Assembly: GCF_009371985.2 (NCBI RefSeq)
Contig: NZ_VIKU02000004.1
Location: 186,001-250,000 of the forward strand
DNA: 64,000 nucleotides
Source of the DNA: Pelagihabitans pacificus
GTDB lineage: Bacteria > Bacteroidota > Bacteroidia > Flavobacteriales > Flavobacteriaceae
Reading direction: 5' to 3'
The notes below the pieces were generated by a model. It was not told where the DNA came from, ran no database searches, and worked only from the letters and a program-made list of their open reading frames with translations. Positions 1-8,179 of the stretch are shown here, one piece after another (the first letter of the stretch is position 1; each line of letters opens with the position of its first letter). Position numbers and translations under genes: made by a program.

Positions 1-438
1 GTATAGGGTGTCGTTATCGGCCATCAATATGCGATCTCCCGGTAAGATACCCTTGAGAAAACTGGGGCCTTTTTCTATAGTTCGTATGACCGAAATCGTG
101 TCTCGATACGGGTAAAAGTTAATTCCGATACCTACAAAATCACCCTTCATGTTTTCCGCTACCCTATCCATTTCCCTTTCGGGGATGTAGACCGAATGGG
201 GATCCAATTTCTCCAATATGTTGTTTACCGTAACGTCGACGATGCTATCGGTATCGATTTCATCAACGTACTCGTAATCGATATAATCGATCAACCGGTT
301 CAACTTGTCCTTTTTGGAATTCGTGGTAAATAGTTTCTCGGGAGAGTCATTAAAATTCAGCTTTCCACCTAAAAAAATACCGATGCCCAAAGCGGACGCG
401 ATAACGGTGGGCCATATGTAGTGAAATGTTCTTTTCAT
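1..438 (-). CDS. S41 family carboxyl-terminal processing peptidase, N-terminal part
   Basis: The frame opens at ATG 438-436 and runs off the left edge after 146 codons, so only the N-terminus is present. It starts with a short basic stretch and one hydrophobic segment (about residues 8-24), fitting a signal anchor and periplasmic location. A region rich in acidic residues leads into a PDZ-like part containing the DPHSVYIP and VGIGINF patterns typical of C-terminal processing proteases of MEROPS family S41. The Ser/Lys catalytic dyad lies outside the window and cannot be checked. It follows the dCMP deaminase with a 9-base gap, so the two are probably co-transcribed. Confidence 0.85.
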   Translation of the reverse strand, partial: MKRTFHYIWPTVIASALGIGIFLGGKLNFNDSPEKLFTTNSKKDKLNRLIDYIDYEYVDEIDTDSIVDVTVNNILEKLDPHSVYIPEREMDRVAENMKGDFVGIGINFYPYRDTISVIRTIEKGPSFLKGILPGDRILMADNDTLY

Positions 439-447
439 ACCTAGAAG

Positions 448-888
448 CTAAGATACCAAGCTTTCGATGATGGGTAAATGTACCAATTCAACGCCCGCCT
501 TGCTCAAAAATTTTAATCCGGAGTCATCTTTATATGCGGTTTGGTATACCACACGTTTTATGCCACACTGGTGAATGAGTTTGCTGCACTCCCTACAGGG
601 TGATAAGGTAATGTACAGAGTGGCACCCTCACAGGACTGGGTTGAAGCCGCGACCTTGCTGATGGCATTCGCCTCGGCATGTAGCACGTACCATTTGGTA
701 TACCCTTCCTCATCTTCGCAAAAATTCTCAAAACCGGTCGGAGTGCCGTTGTACCCATCGGAAATAATCATTCTATCCTTCACGATGATGGCACCTACCT
801 GCTTCCGTTCGCAGTAAGAAAGCTTGCCCCACTCTTGGGCCATTCTCAAATATGCCTTATCGTATTTTTCCTGTTTGCTTTCCTTCAT
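448..888 (-). CDS. Deoxycytidylate (dCMP) deaminase family protein
   Basis: A 146-residue zinc-dependent deaminase. The motif HAE at residues 70-72 and the PCREC motif with Cys98 and Cys101 form the zinc site and proton shuttle of the cytidine/deoxycytidylate deaminase fold. By family it deaminates dCMP to dUMP for thymidylate synthesis, in the cytoplasm. Length is normal for bacterial dCMP deaminases. The N-terminal pattern YLRMAQEWGKLSYCERKQVGA is family-typical in its spacing. It sits between a HupE/UreJ gene and an S41 protease gene on the same strand. A ComE-like deaminase without dCMP specificity is the main alternative. Confidence 0.9.
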   Translation of the reverse strand: MKESKQEKYDKAYLRMAQEWGKLSYCERKQVGAIIVKDRMIISDGYNGTPTGFENFCEDEEGYTKWYVLHAEANAISKVAASTQSCEGATLYITLSPCRECSKLIHQCGIKRVVYQTAYKDDSGLKFLSKAGVELVHLPIIESLVS

Positions 889-987
889 TTTAGAGTGGCT
901 TCAAGTATATATAAAACATGACCAACCACTAAGATACCTGCTTTGCGATTGTCCTACAACCGAAATAGGTTAATATTACGTGAAATT

Positions 988-1572
988 CTACAACGGATAG
1001 GTTTCTATCAACATCGGTATCGTGAGAAAAATAATGAAAATTGATGCCGCCACCACAAAAACGGGTTGTTTTACCTTAATAATCGATTGGATTACGTAGG
1101 CGAGTACCAATACTGTTAATACAATCAACACTTGGGAAACCTCGATGCCCGTGGCAAAGCCGATCAGTGGCGTAAGCTTGTCGGTTTCCTCGGCCATGAG
1201 CATCTTAAAGTAATTGCTAAATCCAAAACCGTGGATCAAGCCGAAAAAGGCGGTCGCGATACCGTGTAAAAGCAAGCTTTTGTGTTCTTTTTTGGCTTTC
1301 AAATAGAATAGGTTAAAAACCGCGGTTAACAAAATGGTAACCGGAATCAAAAACTCGATCCAGCCGACATCCATTACGACTACGTTATAGACCGATAAGG
1401 CCAACGACAAACAATGCGCAACCGTAAATACGGTGGCAAGCACTACAACAGGTTTCCATTGCTCGAATGTGAAAGGCAGCGCGAGGGCGGTAAGGAAAAG
1501 TATGTGATCGTACGCATTGAAATCGAGCACGTGGTCAAGCCCGAGTTTTACATAGAACAAGAAATCCGGCAT
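988..1572 (-). CDS. HupE/UreJ family membrane protein
   Basis: A 194-residue integral membrane protein with about five to six hydrophobic segments. It carries the HILFL, HCLSLAL and LIHGFGFSN patterns typical of the HupE/UreJ family. Conserved histidines in these segments suggest a metal-handling role, since relatives are nickel or cobalt permeases. No urease or hydrogenase genes are visible here, so the substrate is open. It is the first clearly recognisable gene of a minus-strand run that continues with the deaminase and the S41 protease. Confidence 0.8.
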   Translation of the reverse strand: MPDFLFYVKLGLDHVLDFNAYDHILFLTALALPFTFEQWKPVVVLATVFTVAHCLSLALSVYNVVVMDVGWIEFLIPVTILLTAVFNLFYLKAKKEHKSLLLHGIATAFFGLIHGFGFSNYFKMLMAEETDKLTPLIGFATGIEVSQVLIVLTVLVLAYVIQSIIKVKQPVFVVAASIFIIFLTIPMLIETYPL

Positions 1573-1575
1573 AGT

Positions 1576-1785
1576 TTATATTGGTTCCAATTCGATACCA
1601 AAGATACGTCGAAATTGTATTTTCATACACGATAGCGGTACCGTACCCTGAATATCGACCGTCGAGAAGGCCTTAAAGTGGCGTGGTATTTGCTGGATAG
1701 TCTGAAGAATATAGTGGCCTGGGACACCGTTTATGTGCTGATAGCGTAGCCAAAACTGTTGATTCGAATGTACATCGTACCCCAT
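1576..1785 (-). CDS. Possible small protein upstream of HupE/UreJ; doubtful
   Basis: A 69-codon frame opens with ATG and stops four bases before the HupE/UreJ start, in operon-like position. I recognise no family. It has no signal peptide or membrane segment. The opposite strand of the same DNA also reads as protein-like sequence with in-frame stops at about 1633 and 1747, so this could be the shadow of a decayed plus-strand gene. Position favours a real gene, but composition does not decide it. Confidence 0.3.
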   Translation of the reverse strand: MGYDVHSNQQFWLRYQHINGVPGHYILQTIQQIPRHFKAFSTVDIQGTVPLSCMKIQFRRIFGIELEPI

Positions 1786-1819
1786 TATTACTATCTTTAA
1801 CCTTTAAATCGAGACTCGT

Positions 1820-3286
1820 TTGTTTAGAAAATTATCCTTACGATCCAGGATATTTATTTCGATGATCCTTCTGGTGCTTATCGCATCTGTTTTGATCGCG
1901 GGTATCACCGTATATCAATATCACGAACAGAATCGGGATTACCATGATGAACGTCTGGAACGAAAGGAAGATCAGATAAAACAAAGTATCAACTACACTT
2001 TAAAGAAGACGACCTATCCGCCTACCACCGAGAACTTGGGATTGATATTTAAAGATGAAATCTATGAGATAGCGGATGTGCAGAACGTAAATTTCAATAT
2101 CTATGACTTAGAGGGGGAACTTATTAAAAGTTCCAGGCCCAAGTTCGAGAGCGATTCCATCTCTAATTGTTTGGACGCCGAAGTGCTCAACAATCTGGCG
2201 GAAAGTCCTAAGAACAGATATGTTGAGGAGAATTCTGCCGCGGGGGACCGTTACCAGGCTTCGTATACTTATATCACCGATAGCAAGTTCAAACCCATAG
2301 GCATCCTTAATCTTCCTTATTTTGAGGACAACACCTTTAACGATATGGAATTAAGGGAGTTCCTTATGCGTCTCGGTGGGGTCTATTTTGTTATGTTATT
2401 GCTTGCCATTGGCTTGGCGTATGTCATATCAAAATATATTACGCGATCCCTACAGACTATTTCGGATATGCTAAGTAAAACTGACCTTACAGGGCGTAAC
2501 GAGAAAATTTTTATTTCCGAACCGGTCGAGGAGATAGAAAAATTGGTTGCTTCGTATAACAGTATGATCGATGAATTACAGCAAAGCGCCGTAAAGTTGG
2601 CCCGAAGTGAACGTGAGCAGGCTTGGCGTGAAATGGCAAAGCAGGTCGCCCACGAAATTAAGAATCCCTTGACACCGATGCGTCTGAGCGTGCAGAGCTT
2701 CGTGCGTAAGTTCGATCCCAATGATCCGGATATCGAGAAGAAAGTTGCGGAATACTCGGATACACTGATCCAGCAGATCGATACCATGAGCAGCATTGCA
2801 TCGGCCTTTTCCAATTTTGCCAAAATGCCTGCCCAGCAGAACGAAACCTTGAATGTGGTGAAGATTGTACGTTTGGCATTGGACATTTTTAACGAAGATT
2901 ACATTCACTTTATCTCCGATGAGGAAGAGATAATCGCCAAACTAGACCGCACCCAGCTAATCCGTGTGGTGACCAATCTGGTCAAGAATGCCATTCAGGC
3001 GGTACCCGAGGTTGCGTCACCGCGAATTTTGGTATCGGTGGCCTCTGAGGGCAATTACGTGAAAATAGCAGTCGCCGATAACGGCGTCGGTATCGCCGAT
3101 GACTACACCGAAAAGATTTTTGAACCCAAGTTCACGACCAAATCAAGCGGAATGGGCCTTGGGCTGGGAATGGTGAAAAATATCGTGGAGACCTATCACG
3201 GCACGATTGATTTCACCTCACAAGAGGGAAAGGGAACTGTGTTTACGGTAAGGTTTCCAAAGGAAAACATGATGAAGGCCGTCTAA
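1820..3286 (+). CDS. NtrY-like sensor histidine kinase
   Basis: A 488-residue membrane kinase. TM1 is at about residues 9-30, a periplasmic sensor region covers about 31-180, and TM2 about 185-205. HAMP follows, then a HisKA domain with His278 in HEIKNPLTPMR, and an HATPase with N-box NLVKNAIQAV, DNGVGI (from 420) and GLGLGM. The HEIKNPLTP form is typical of NtrY-type kinases. The only start that keeps the complete first membrane segment is TTG at 1820; an in-frame stop lies at 1805-1807. No response regulator is adjacent, so its partner is unknown. The PhzF gene begins one base after the stop, implying co-transcription. Confidence 0.9.
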   Translation: MFRKLSLRSRIFISMILLVLIASVLIAGITVYQYHEQNRDYHDERLERKEDQIKQSINYTLKKTTYPPTTENLGLIFKDEIYEIADVQNVNFNIYDLEGELIKSSRPKFESDSISNCLDAEVLNNLAESPKNRYVEENSAAGDRYQASYTYITDSKFKPIGILNLPYFEDNTFNDMELREFLMRLGGVYFVMLLLAIGLAYVISKYITRSLQTISDMLSKTDLTGRNEKIFISEPVEEIEKLVASYNSMIDELQQSAVKLARSEREQAWREMAKQVAHEIKNPLTPMRLSVQSFVRKFDPNDPDIEKKVAEYSDTLIQQIDTMSSIASAFSNFAKMPAQQNETLNVVKIVRLALDIFNEDYIHFISDEEEIIAKLDRTQLIRVVTNLVKNAIQAVPEVASPRILVSVASEGNYVKIAVADNGVGIADDYTEKIFEPKFTTKSSGMGLGLGMVKNIVETYHGTIDFTSQEGKGTVFTVRFPKENMMKAV

Positions 3287-3287
3287 C

Positions 3288-4217
3288 ATGCAAAGAAATA
3301 TCCAATACTTCATTTTGGACGTCTTTGCCGAGGAAAAGTATACCGGAAATCAATTGGCCGTTTTCTTGGACCTTGAACAACGGCTTTCAGATGCCGGGAT
3401 GCTAACGATAACCAGGGAAATCAATTTTGCCGAAAGCGCATTTATACGCAGCAGGGAAGCTGATGGGACTTTCGGGGTTCGGATTTTTACTCCAGAGTAC
3501 GAAGTTCCCTTTGCAGGGCACCCTTCCCTGGGAAGTGCCTATGTCATTGCAAAACATTTGGAAACATATCCTCGGAATCGGTTGATACTGCGATTGAAGA
3601 AAGGCGATATCCCGATCGATATCCAAAATCCGGAGCGTTTGGATGAAAGTCGTTTTACGATGCACCAGGCATCCCCTAAGTTTGGTCCCGTATTTTCTGC
3701 CGAAACAATTGGCGAGGTCATCAACTTGCCATTGTCGGCCTTGGATGATACAATGCCTTTTGAAGTGATCAGCACCGGTCTGCCCTACCTGATCGTTTTT
3801 CTCAGCGGAATAAAGGCCATGAAGGAACTGCACCTAAACGACGAACGGGTGATTGAATTTCTGAAGGCGAACGGTCTGCACAAGAGCAACAGCTTTTCCG
3901 GCTTGACCACTTCATTTTTTTTCGTGAGTACCGAAACCTCGGCGACCCATATCGACTATCGCGTTCGTATGTTCGCGGTTGAAAATGAAAAGCTGTGGGA
4001 AGATGCCGCAACCGGTAGTGCCAATGGTTGTCTATTGGCGTATCTCCTCAAGCATTCCAAAAAATCGCAATCAGTGGTAGTGGAACAGGGTATTGAAATG
4101 GGGCGGAGATCAATTATCTATTTGGATGGGGAACTGAAACATAAGACCTATAGCTTAAGAGTAGGTGGCCAGGTAGCTCCCATCAGCAGTGGCTCCTGGG
4201 GTCACGAAGGTTTTTAA
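3288..4217 (+). CDS. PhzF family isomerase/epimerase
   Basis: A 309-residue protein with the PhzF (diaminopimelate-epimerase-like) fold. The start has the family pattern DVFAEEKYTGNQLAV. The probable general acid/base Glu49 lies in NFAESAFI. PFAGHPSLGSAYV and EDAATGSANGCL are the other family signatures. No phenazine genes are nearby, so this is one of the many PhzF-like proteins of unknown substrate. It starts one base after the histidine kinase stop. It is followed directly by the interrupted ArsR-like gene. Confidence 0.9.
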   Translation: MQRNIQYFILDVFAEEKYTGNQLAVFLDLEQRLSDAGMLTITREINFAESAFIRSREADGTFGVRIFTPEYEVPFAGHPSLGSAYVIAKHLETYPRNRLILRLKKGDIPIDIQNPERLDESRFTMHQASPKFGPVFSAETIGEVINLPLSALDDTMPFEVISTGLPYLIVFLSGIKAMKELHLNDERVIEFLKANGLHKSNSFSGLTTSFFFVSTETSATHIDYRVRMFAVENEKLWEDAATGSANGCLLAYLLKHSKKSQSVVVEQGIEMGRRSIIYLDGELKHKTYSLRVGGQVAPISSGSWGHEGF

Positions 4218-4535
4218 ATGTGTTTTCGTGACCAATACCTGTATGCCTTTATAGCAATAGCGGACTCCACACGTTGTGGAATTACTGATTTGGTTGCCAA
4301 GGAATCGATACATATCCATGCCATCGCTGAAAATTTCGGGATGAGCAGGCCCGCTGTATCCAAGCATATCAAGGTATTGCTCGAAGCCGGTTTGGTAGGC
4401 ATTGGGAAACAGGGTCGCGACCGTTATCTGTATTTGTAATTAAAAGCATTCCAGAAAGTACAATTCTGGTTGAAAAAGTATGAGTATTTTTGGAACGATA
4501 ATTCGGAGCGTTTAGGTGATTATTTAAAAAAGTAA
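4218..4535 (+). pseudogene. ArsR-family winged-helix regulator interrupted by an in-frame TAA
   Basis: The first 73 codons carry an ArsR-type winged helix: AIADSTRCGI, then AIAENFGMSRPAVSKHIKVL and GLV...GRDRYLYL. A TAA at 4437-4439 then interrupts the frame. The same frame continues without shift for 31 more codons (4440-4532) as LKAFQKVQFWLKKYEYFW...RLGDYLKK, which is the usual C-terminal helix of this subfamily, and ends at TAA 4533-4535. The normally conserved DPTRR has become DSTRC. The N-terminus joins directly to the PhzF stop. I infer a nonsense-mutated gene. A sequencing error or a functional truncated product are alternatives. Confidence 0.75.
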
Positions 4536-4557
4536 GCGGTCCGGCAAAATTCCGCAC

Positions 4558-5340
4558 ATGCAATTCAACAACATTTTAGTCGATACCCATGGAAATATCG
4601 CAGTCCTTACCATTAATCGTCCCAACAAACTAAATGCATTGAACAGGGAGACCATTCAAGAGCTGCACGAAGCGTTCAAGATGTTGGATTCGGATAGGCA
4701 GGTTAAAGTAATTATACTAATCGGTAGTGGTGAAAAAGCGTTTGTTGCCGGTGCCGATATTTCTGAATTTGCCCATTTTTCAGTGGAAGAAGGGGGTCAA
4801 TTGGCCGCCAAGGGCCAGGAGCTGTTGTTCGACTTCGTCGAAAACCTGTCTACCCCGGTCATTGCCGCTGTCAATGGTTTTGCGCTCGGGGGAGGGCTTG
4901 AATTGGCCATGGCCTGCCATTTTAGGGTGGCCAGCCACAACGCGAGGATGGGGCTTCCCGAAGTTTCCTTGGGTGTGATTCCCGGTTATGGGGGTACCCA
5001 GCGATTACCGCAGCTAATCGGGAAAGGACGGGCTATGGAACTCATCATGACTGCTGGGATGATCGATGTAGATCGGGCCTTAAATTACGGGCTGGTGAAC
5101 CATGTGGTCTCGCAGGAGGAATTAATGGATTTCTGCAAAAAATTAGCGGGTAAAATAGCGAATAATTCATCCGTAGCCATTTCACATGCAATAAAAGCCG
5201 TAAATGCAGGTTTTAAGAATACTAGTAACGGATATGCTTCCGAGATTGAATCCTTTGGGGCCTGTTTTGGAACCGCCGATTTCAAGGAAGGCACTACCGC
5301 CTTTTTAGAAAAGCGAAAAGCTGATTTTCCCGGTATGTAG
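4558..5340 (+). CDS. Enoyl-CoA hydratase/isomerase family protein
   Basis: A 260-residue crotonase-fold enzyme. Both hydratase glutamates are in place: Glu115 in GGGLELAMACH and Glu135 in LPEVSLGVIPGYGGTQRL. The oxyanion-hole segment AFVAGADISEF (61-71) is also present. This combination supports hydration of trans-2-enoyl-CoA in fatty-acid or related acyl-CoA breakdown. Length is standard. No other beta-oxidation gene is adjacent, so the physiological acyl-CoA cannot be named. Confidence 0.92.
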   Translation: MQFNNILVDTHGNIAVLTINRPNKLNALNRETIQELHEAFKMLDSDRQVKVIILIGSGEKAFVAGADISEFAHFSVEEGGQLAAKGQELLFDFVENLSTPVIAAVNGFALGGGLELAMACHFRVASHNARMGLPEVSLGVIPGYGGTQRLPQLIGKGRAMELIMTAGMIDVDRALNYGLVNHVVSQEELMDFCKKLAGKIANNSSVAISHAIKAVNAGFKNTSNGYASEIESFGACFGTADFKEGTTAFLEKRKADFPGM

Positions 5341-5361
5341 CGTATCCCAAATAACCTACTT

Positions 5362-6939
5362 ATGAATCTTAGAAAAGGCTTGTCCCTAATGCTTTTTCTT
5401 GCGGCCTTTGCCATCTGTGAGGCGCAGGAAATGCCTATTCAATATACTTTGGGAGAGAATTATTCCGATAGGTATAAGTTCTCTACGGTACTTTCCATCA
5501 GTGCGGGTTCCGCAGAAAAAACGGTATTGATTCGCACCTACTACGGCGGCATGCCATTGCGACCCAAAGGTCATTTTATCGAGTTGTACGATGCGGACAT
5601 GAATCTTGAGCGCGACTATAACTATAAATACGCCGGGGAGCACATGGTCGATGGCTTCGTACGAAACGGACAACTGTACCTCTTAGAATTAAAATATGAT
5701 TGGAATAAAGAGGCCTACGATTATATCGTGCATCAAAGTCCGTTGCACGAGTTCAACTTTACCGAAAGAACCTTGCTATCCGTTCCTTCCAAGGAAGTCT
5801 TAAATCCTTTGGCGGCGAACAAATACCATAGGAATTTCAAGAATGGTTTTTCCACATCTACTTTTTTTAATGATGAGCGTACCGCATTTGCGATCACGGT
5901 ACACCACAGGCAAGGAAAGGAAGAGAAATATACGATCTATTTGTTCGGAACCGATTTGAAAAAACACCTCAGCTACGATTTCTCCGGGCAAATCGCTGAA
6001 AAGAACTATGCCTTTGAGAATATTGAAATCAGCAAAGATTTGAAAACCATTTACCTCATGGGGAAGGCTTACTTCAAGAAAAGAAGGTTCGATGCCAAGG
6101 AGCGCCGTTTTCAGTACGAGTTGGTTCGTTTGGACAACAACGGACATCGGATACAGGAGTTCGCCGATACAGGACGTTTTCCCGAAGCCTTGAAACCCCT
6201 TTTGGTTGATGGGCAATTGACCGCGGTAGGTTTTTATGCAGATCGGAAGGATCGGCGCTACAACGGCTTGGTGTACTACAAACTCGATGCGCAAAATCTC
6301 GACATCCAATCAAAAAAGTACAATCTCTTTTCAAATCAGTTCATGCTGGATAAATTCGGTCGCGAGGTAGATGCGGAAATAAAAAACCTCATTTTTAAGG
6401 ATGTGCACATCACCCCGAATAAGGATATTCTTTTCAGCGCGGAGGAGTATTTCGTGACCACCGGAACCGATATCAGTGAAGGGCACACCAGAAAGGTGCA
6501 AAACTATCACTACAATGATATCGTTTGTGCCAAACTGGACGCTAACGGAAACATGGTCTGGGCACGGAACATCAATAAAAATGAAGTGACCAGGGGCGAT
6601 GAGTCCTACGCGTCCTATTCGGCTTTTGGGAAAGATGGCGAGATGTACTTCTTTATCAATTCCGGGGAGCACCCTCAAACCTTGGGCAAGAACCGAATAG
6701 TTTTTAAACAAGGCTACAGCAAAAATCCGAACATGTTCGTAATTCGTTTGAACGGCCAAGGTGAAATGGACTATCGGAAACTGATCGATGATAAGGAGGT
6801 TCGCCTTCCCATTATGGTGTCCCGTCCTTTGATCGATAAAACAGCCAATCAATTGTTGTTCTATGCAAAAAGGGGAAGCAAAAAGCAACTCATCAAGGTT
6901 CGGTTTGGTGGCGCTACCAAGATTTCTGAAGGTAAATAG
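5362..6939 (+). CDS. Secreted hypothetical protein, possible beta-propeller
   Basis: A 525-residue protein with a clear signal peptide (residues 1-21, ending CEAQ). The mature part is rich in short strands with repeated phrases of the type 'I/L..D...Y', compatible with a beta-propeller, but no named domain is recognisable. It begins 21 bases after the enoyl-CoA hydratase stop. There is no lipobox cysteine, so periplasmic or secreted release is likely. The function is unknown. Confidence 0.8.
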   Translation: MNLRKGLSLMLFLAAFAICEAQEMPIQYTLGENYSDRYKFSTVLSISAGSAEKTVLIRTYYGGMPLRPKGHFIELYDADMNLERDYNYKYAGEHMVDGFVRNGQLYLLELKYDWNKEAYDYIVHQSPLHEFNFTERTLLSVPSKEVLNPLAANKYHRNFKNGFSTSTFFNDERTAFAITVHHRQGKEEKYTIYLFGTDLKKHLSYDFSGQIAEKNYAFENIEISKDLKTIYLMGKAYFKKRRFDAKERRFQYELVRLDNNGHRIQEFADTGRFPEALKPLLVDGQLTAVGFYADRKDRRYNGLVYYKLDAQNLDIQSKKYNLFSNQFMLDKFGREVDAEIKNLIFKDVHITPNKDILFSAEEYFVTTGTDISEGHTRKVQNYHYNDIVCAKLDANGNMVWARNINKNEVTRGDESYASYSAFGKDGEMYFFINSGEHPQTLGKNRIVFKQGYSKNPNMFVIRLNGQGEMDYRKLIDDKEVRLPIMVSRPLIDKTANQLLFYAKRGSKKQLIKVRFGGATKISEGK

Positions 6940-7038
6940 CGCATTTGATGACTGCAGGTTGTATGCGATTGACAAAATCCGAATTGGATGCTCTACATCA
7001 CATATTCCTGGTCATAATTAACATAAATGTAGTATTAG

Positions 7039-7078
7039 TAATTGGATTTATTCCATAAATTTGGAATAAATCCAATTA
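7039..7078. repeat. Perfect 17-bp inverted repeat before the radical SAM start codon
   Basis: The left arm 7039-7055 and right arm 7062-7078 are exact reverse complements, separated by 6 bases (7056-7061). The arm core reads ATTGGATTTATTCCA. The right arm ends one base before the TTG start at 7080. The arms are AT-rich and no T-tract follows, so it is unlike an intrinsic terminator. An operator for a dimeric regulator or an RNA hairpin occluding the start are both possible. Confidence 0.9.
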
Positions 7079-7079
7079 T

Positions 7080-8153
7080 TTGAAATCGGAGGACTACATC
7101 AAAGGTCGTGGGGCACAGAAAAAGGTACCCAACAGGTTTTTGCGGCATATCTACGAAACCAGGGATGACTTCCTGGAATTCTGTCACATAGAAGGGGAGG
7201 AATTCGATTCTAACAAGACCCAGTACCTTCCCATTTTTCCCAAGACAATCATTAACAAGGTTACGAGTCCCGATGTAGGGATGCAATATTCCATGAACCC
7301 CTATCAAGGTTGTGAACATGGTTGTGTGTATTGCTACGCACGGAACACGCATGAATTTTGGGGCTATGGTGCCGGCCTCGATTTTGAACGACGGATATTG
7401 ATTAAGAAAGATGCGGCCAAACTCCTTGAAGCCAAACTAAAAAGCAAAAGTTGGAAGGCCGAAACGATTGTACTATCCGGCAATACCGATTGCTACCAAC
7501 CAGCGGAGCAGCAGTTCGGGATTACCAGGGCCTGTTTGGAAGTGTTTGCAAAATACAAACATCCGGTAGGCATCATCACTAAAAATGCCCTAATACGTCG
7601 CGATTTGGATATTTTGAAGGAACTGGCCAAAGACAATCTGATTGGGGTCAATGTATCGGTGACCTCGTTGTCGGAGGAAACCAGACGCATTCTTGAACCG
7701 CGAACAGCTTCCATAAAAAAGCGCCTTGAAACGATAAAAATCCTTTCGGAAAACAATATTCCCGTCAATGCGATGTTGGCCCCTATTATTCCGGGTATCA
7801 ATAGCCATGAAATCATGGGTCTTGCCGAGGCCGTAGCCGATCATGGGGCGCGTTCTTTTGCCTTTACCGTGGTACGCCTCAATGGAGCCATTGGGCAGAT
7901 TTTCACCGACTGGATCAAGAAAACCTTGCCCGGCAAAGCCGAAAAGGTACTAAACCAAATCAAGGAGTGCCATGGTGGCACCCTCAATGACAGTCGGTTT
8001 GGTATTCGAAGCAGGGGCGAGGGAAAAATTGCCAAACAAATACACGACTTAATGAGGTTGGCACAACGGCGTTACTTTGCCAACCGTAAATTTCCAACTC
8101 TCAACAAGGATTTGTATGGGCAGTATAAAGACGGGCAATTTCGACTTTTTTAA
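7080..8153 (+). CDS. PA0069 family radical SAM protein
   Basis: A 357-residue radical SAM enzyme. The iron-sulfur motif C-x3-C-x2-C is Cys78, Cys82 and Cys85 in GCEHGCVYCYARNTHEF. The N-terminal YIKGRGAQ and the DFERRILIK pattern match the PA0069 subfamily, whose members resemble the spore photoproduct lyase/Elp3 side of the superfamily. The reaction is not known. The start is TTG at 7080; no in-frame ATG gives the conserved GRGAQ N-terminus. It directly abuts the perfect inverted repeat, which probably controls it. Confidence 0.9.
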   Translation: MKSEDYIKGRGAQKKVPNRFLRHIYETRDDFLEFCHIEGEEFDSNKTQYLPIFPKTIINKVTSPDVGMQYSMNPYQGCEHGCVYCYARNTHEFWGYGAGLDFERRILIKKDAAKLLEAKLKSKSWKAETIVLSGNTDCYQPAEQQFGITRACLEVFAKYKHPVGIITKNALIRRDLDILKELAKDNLIGVNVSVTSLSEETRRILEPRTASIKKRLETIKILSENNIPVNAMLAPIIPGINSHEIMGLAEAVADHGARSFAFTVVRLNGAIGQIFTDWIKKTLPGKAEKVLNQIKECHGGTLNDSRFGIRSRGEGKIAKQIHDLMRLAQRRYFANRKFPTLNKDLYGQYKDGQFRLF

Positions 8154-8179
8154 TTTTGAATTGATCAATAGTTCCAGAG

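Noticed and set aside
2383-2886. A 167-codon minus-strand frame
   Set aside because: Shadow of the NtrY-like kinase gene.
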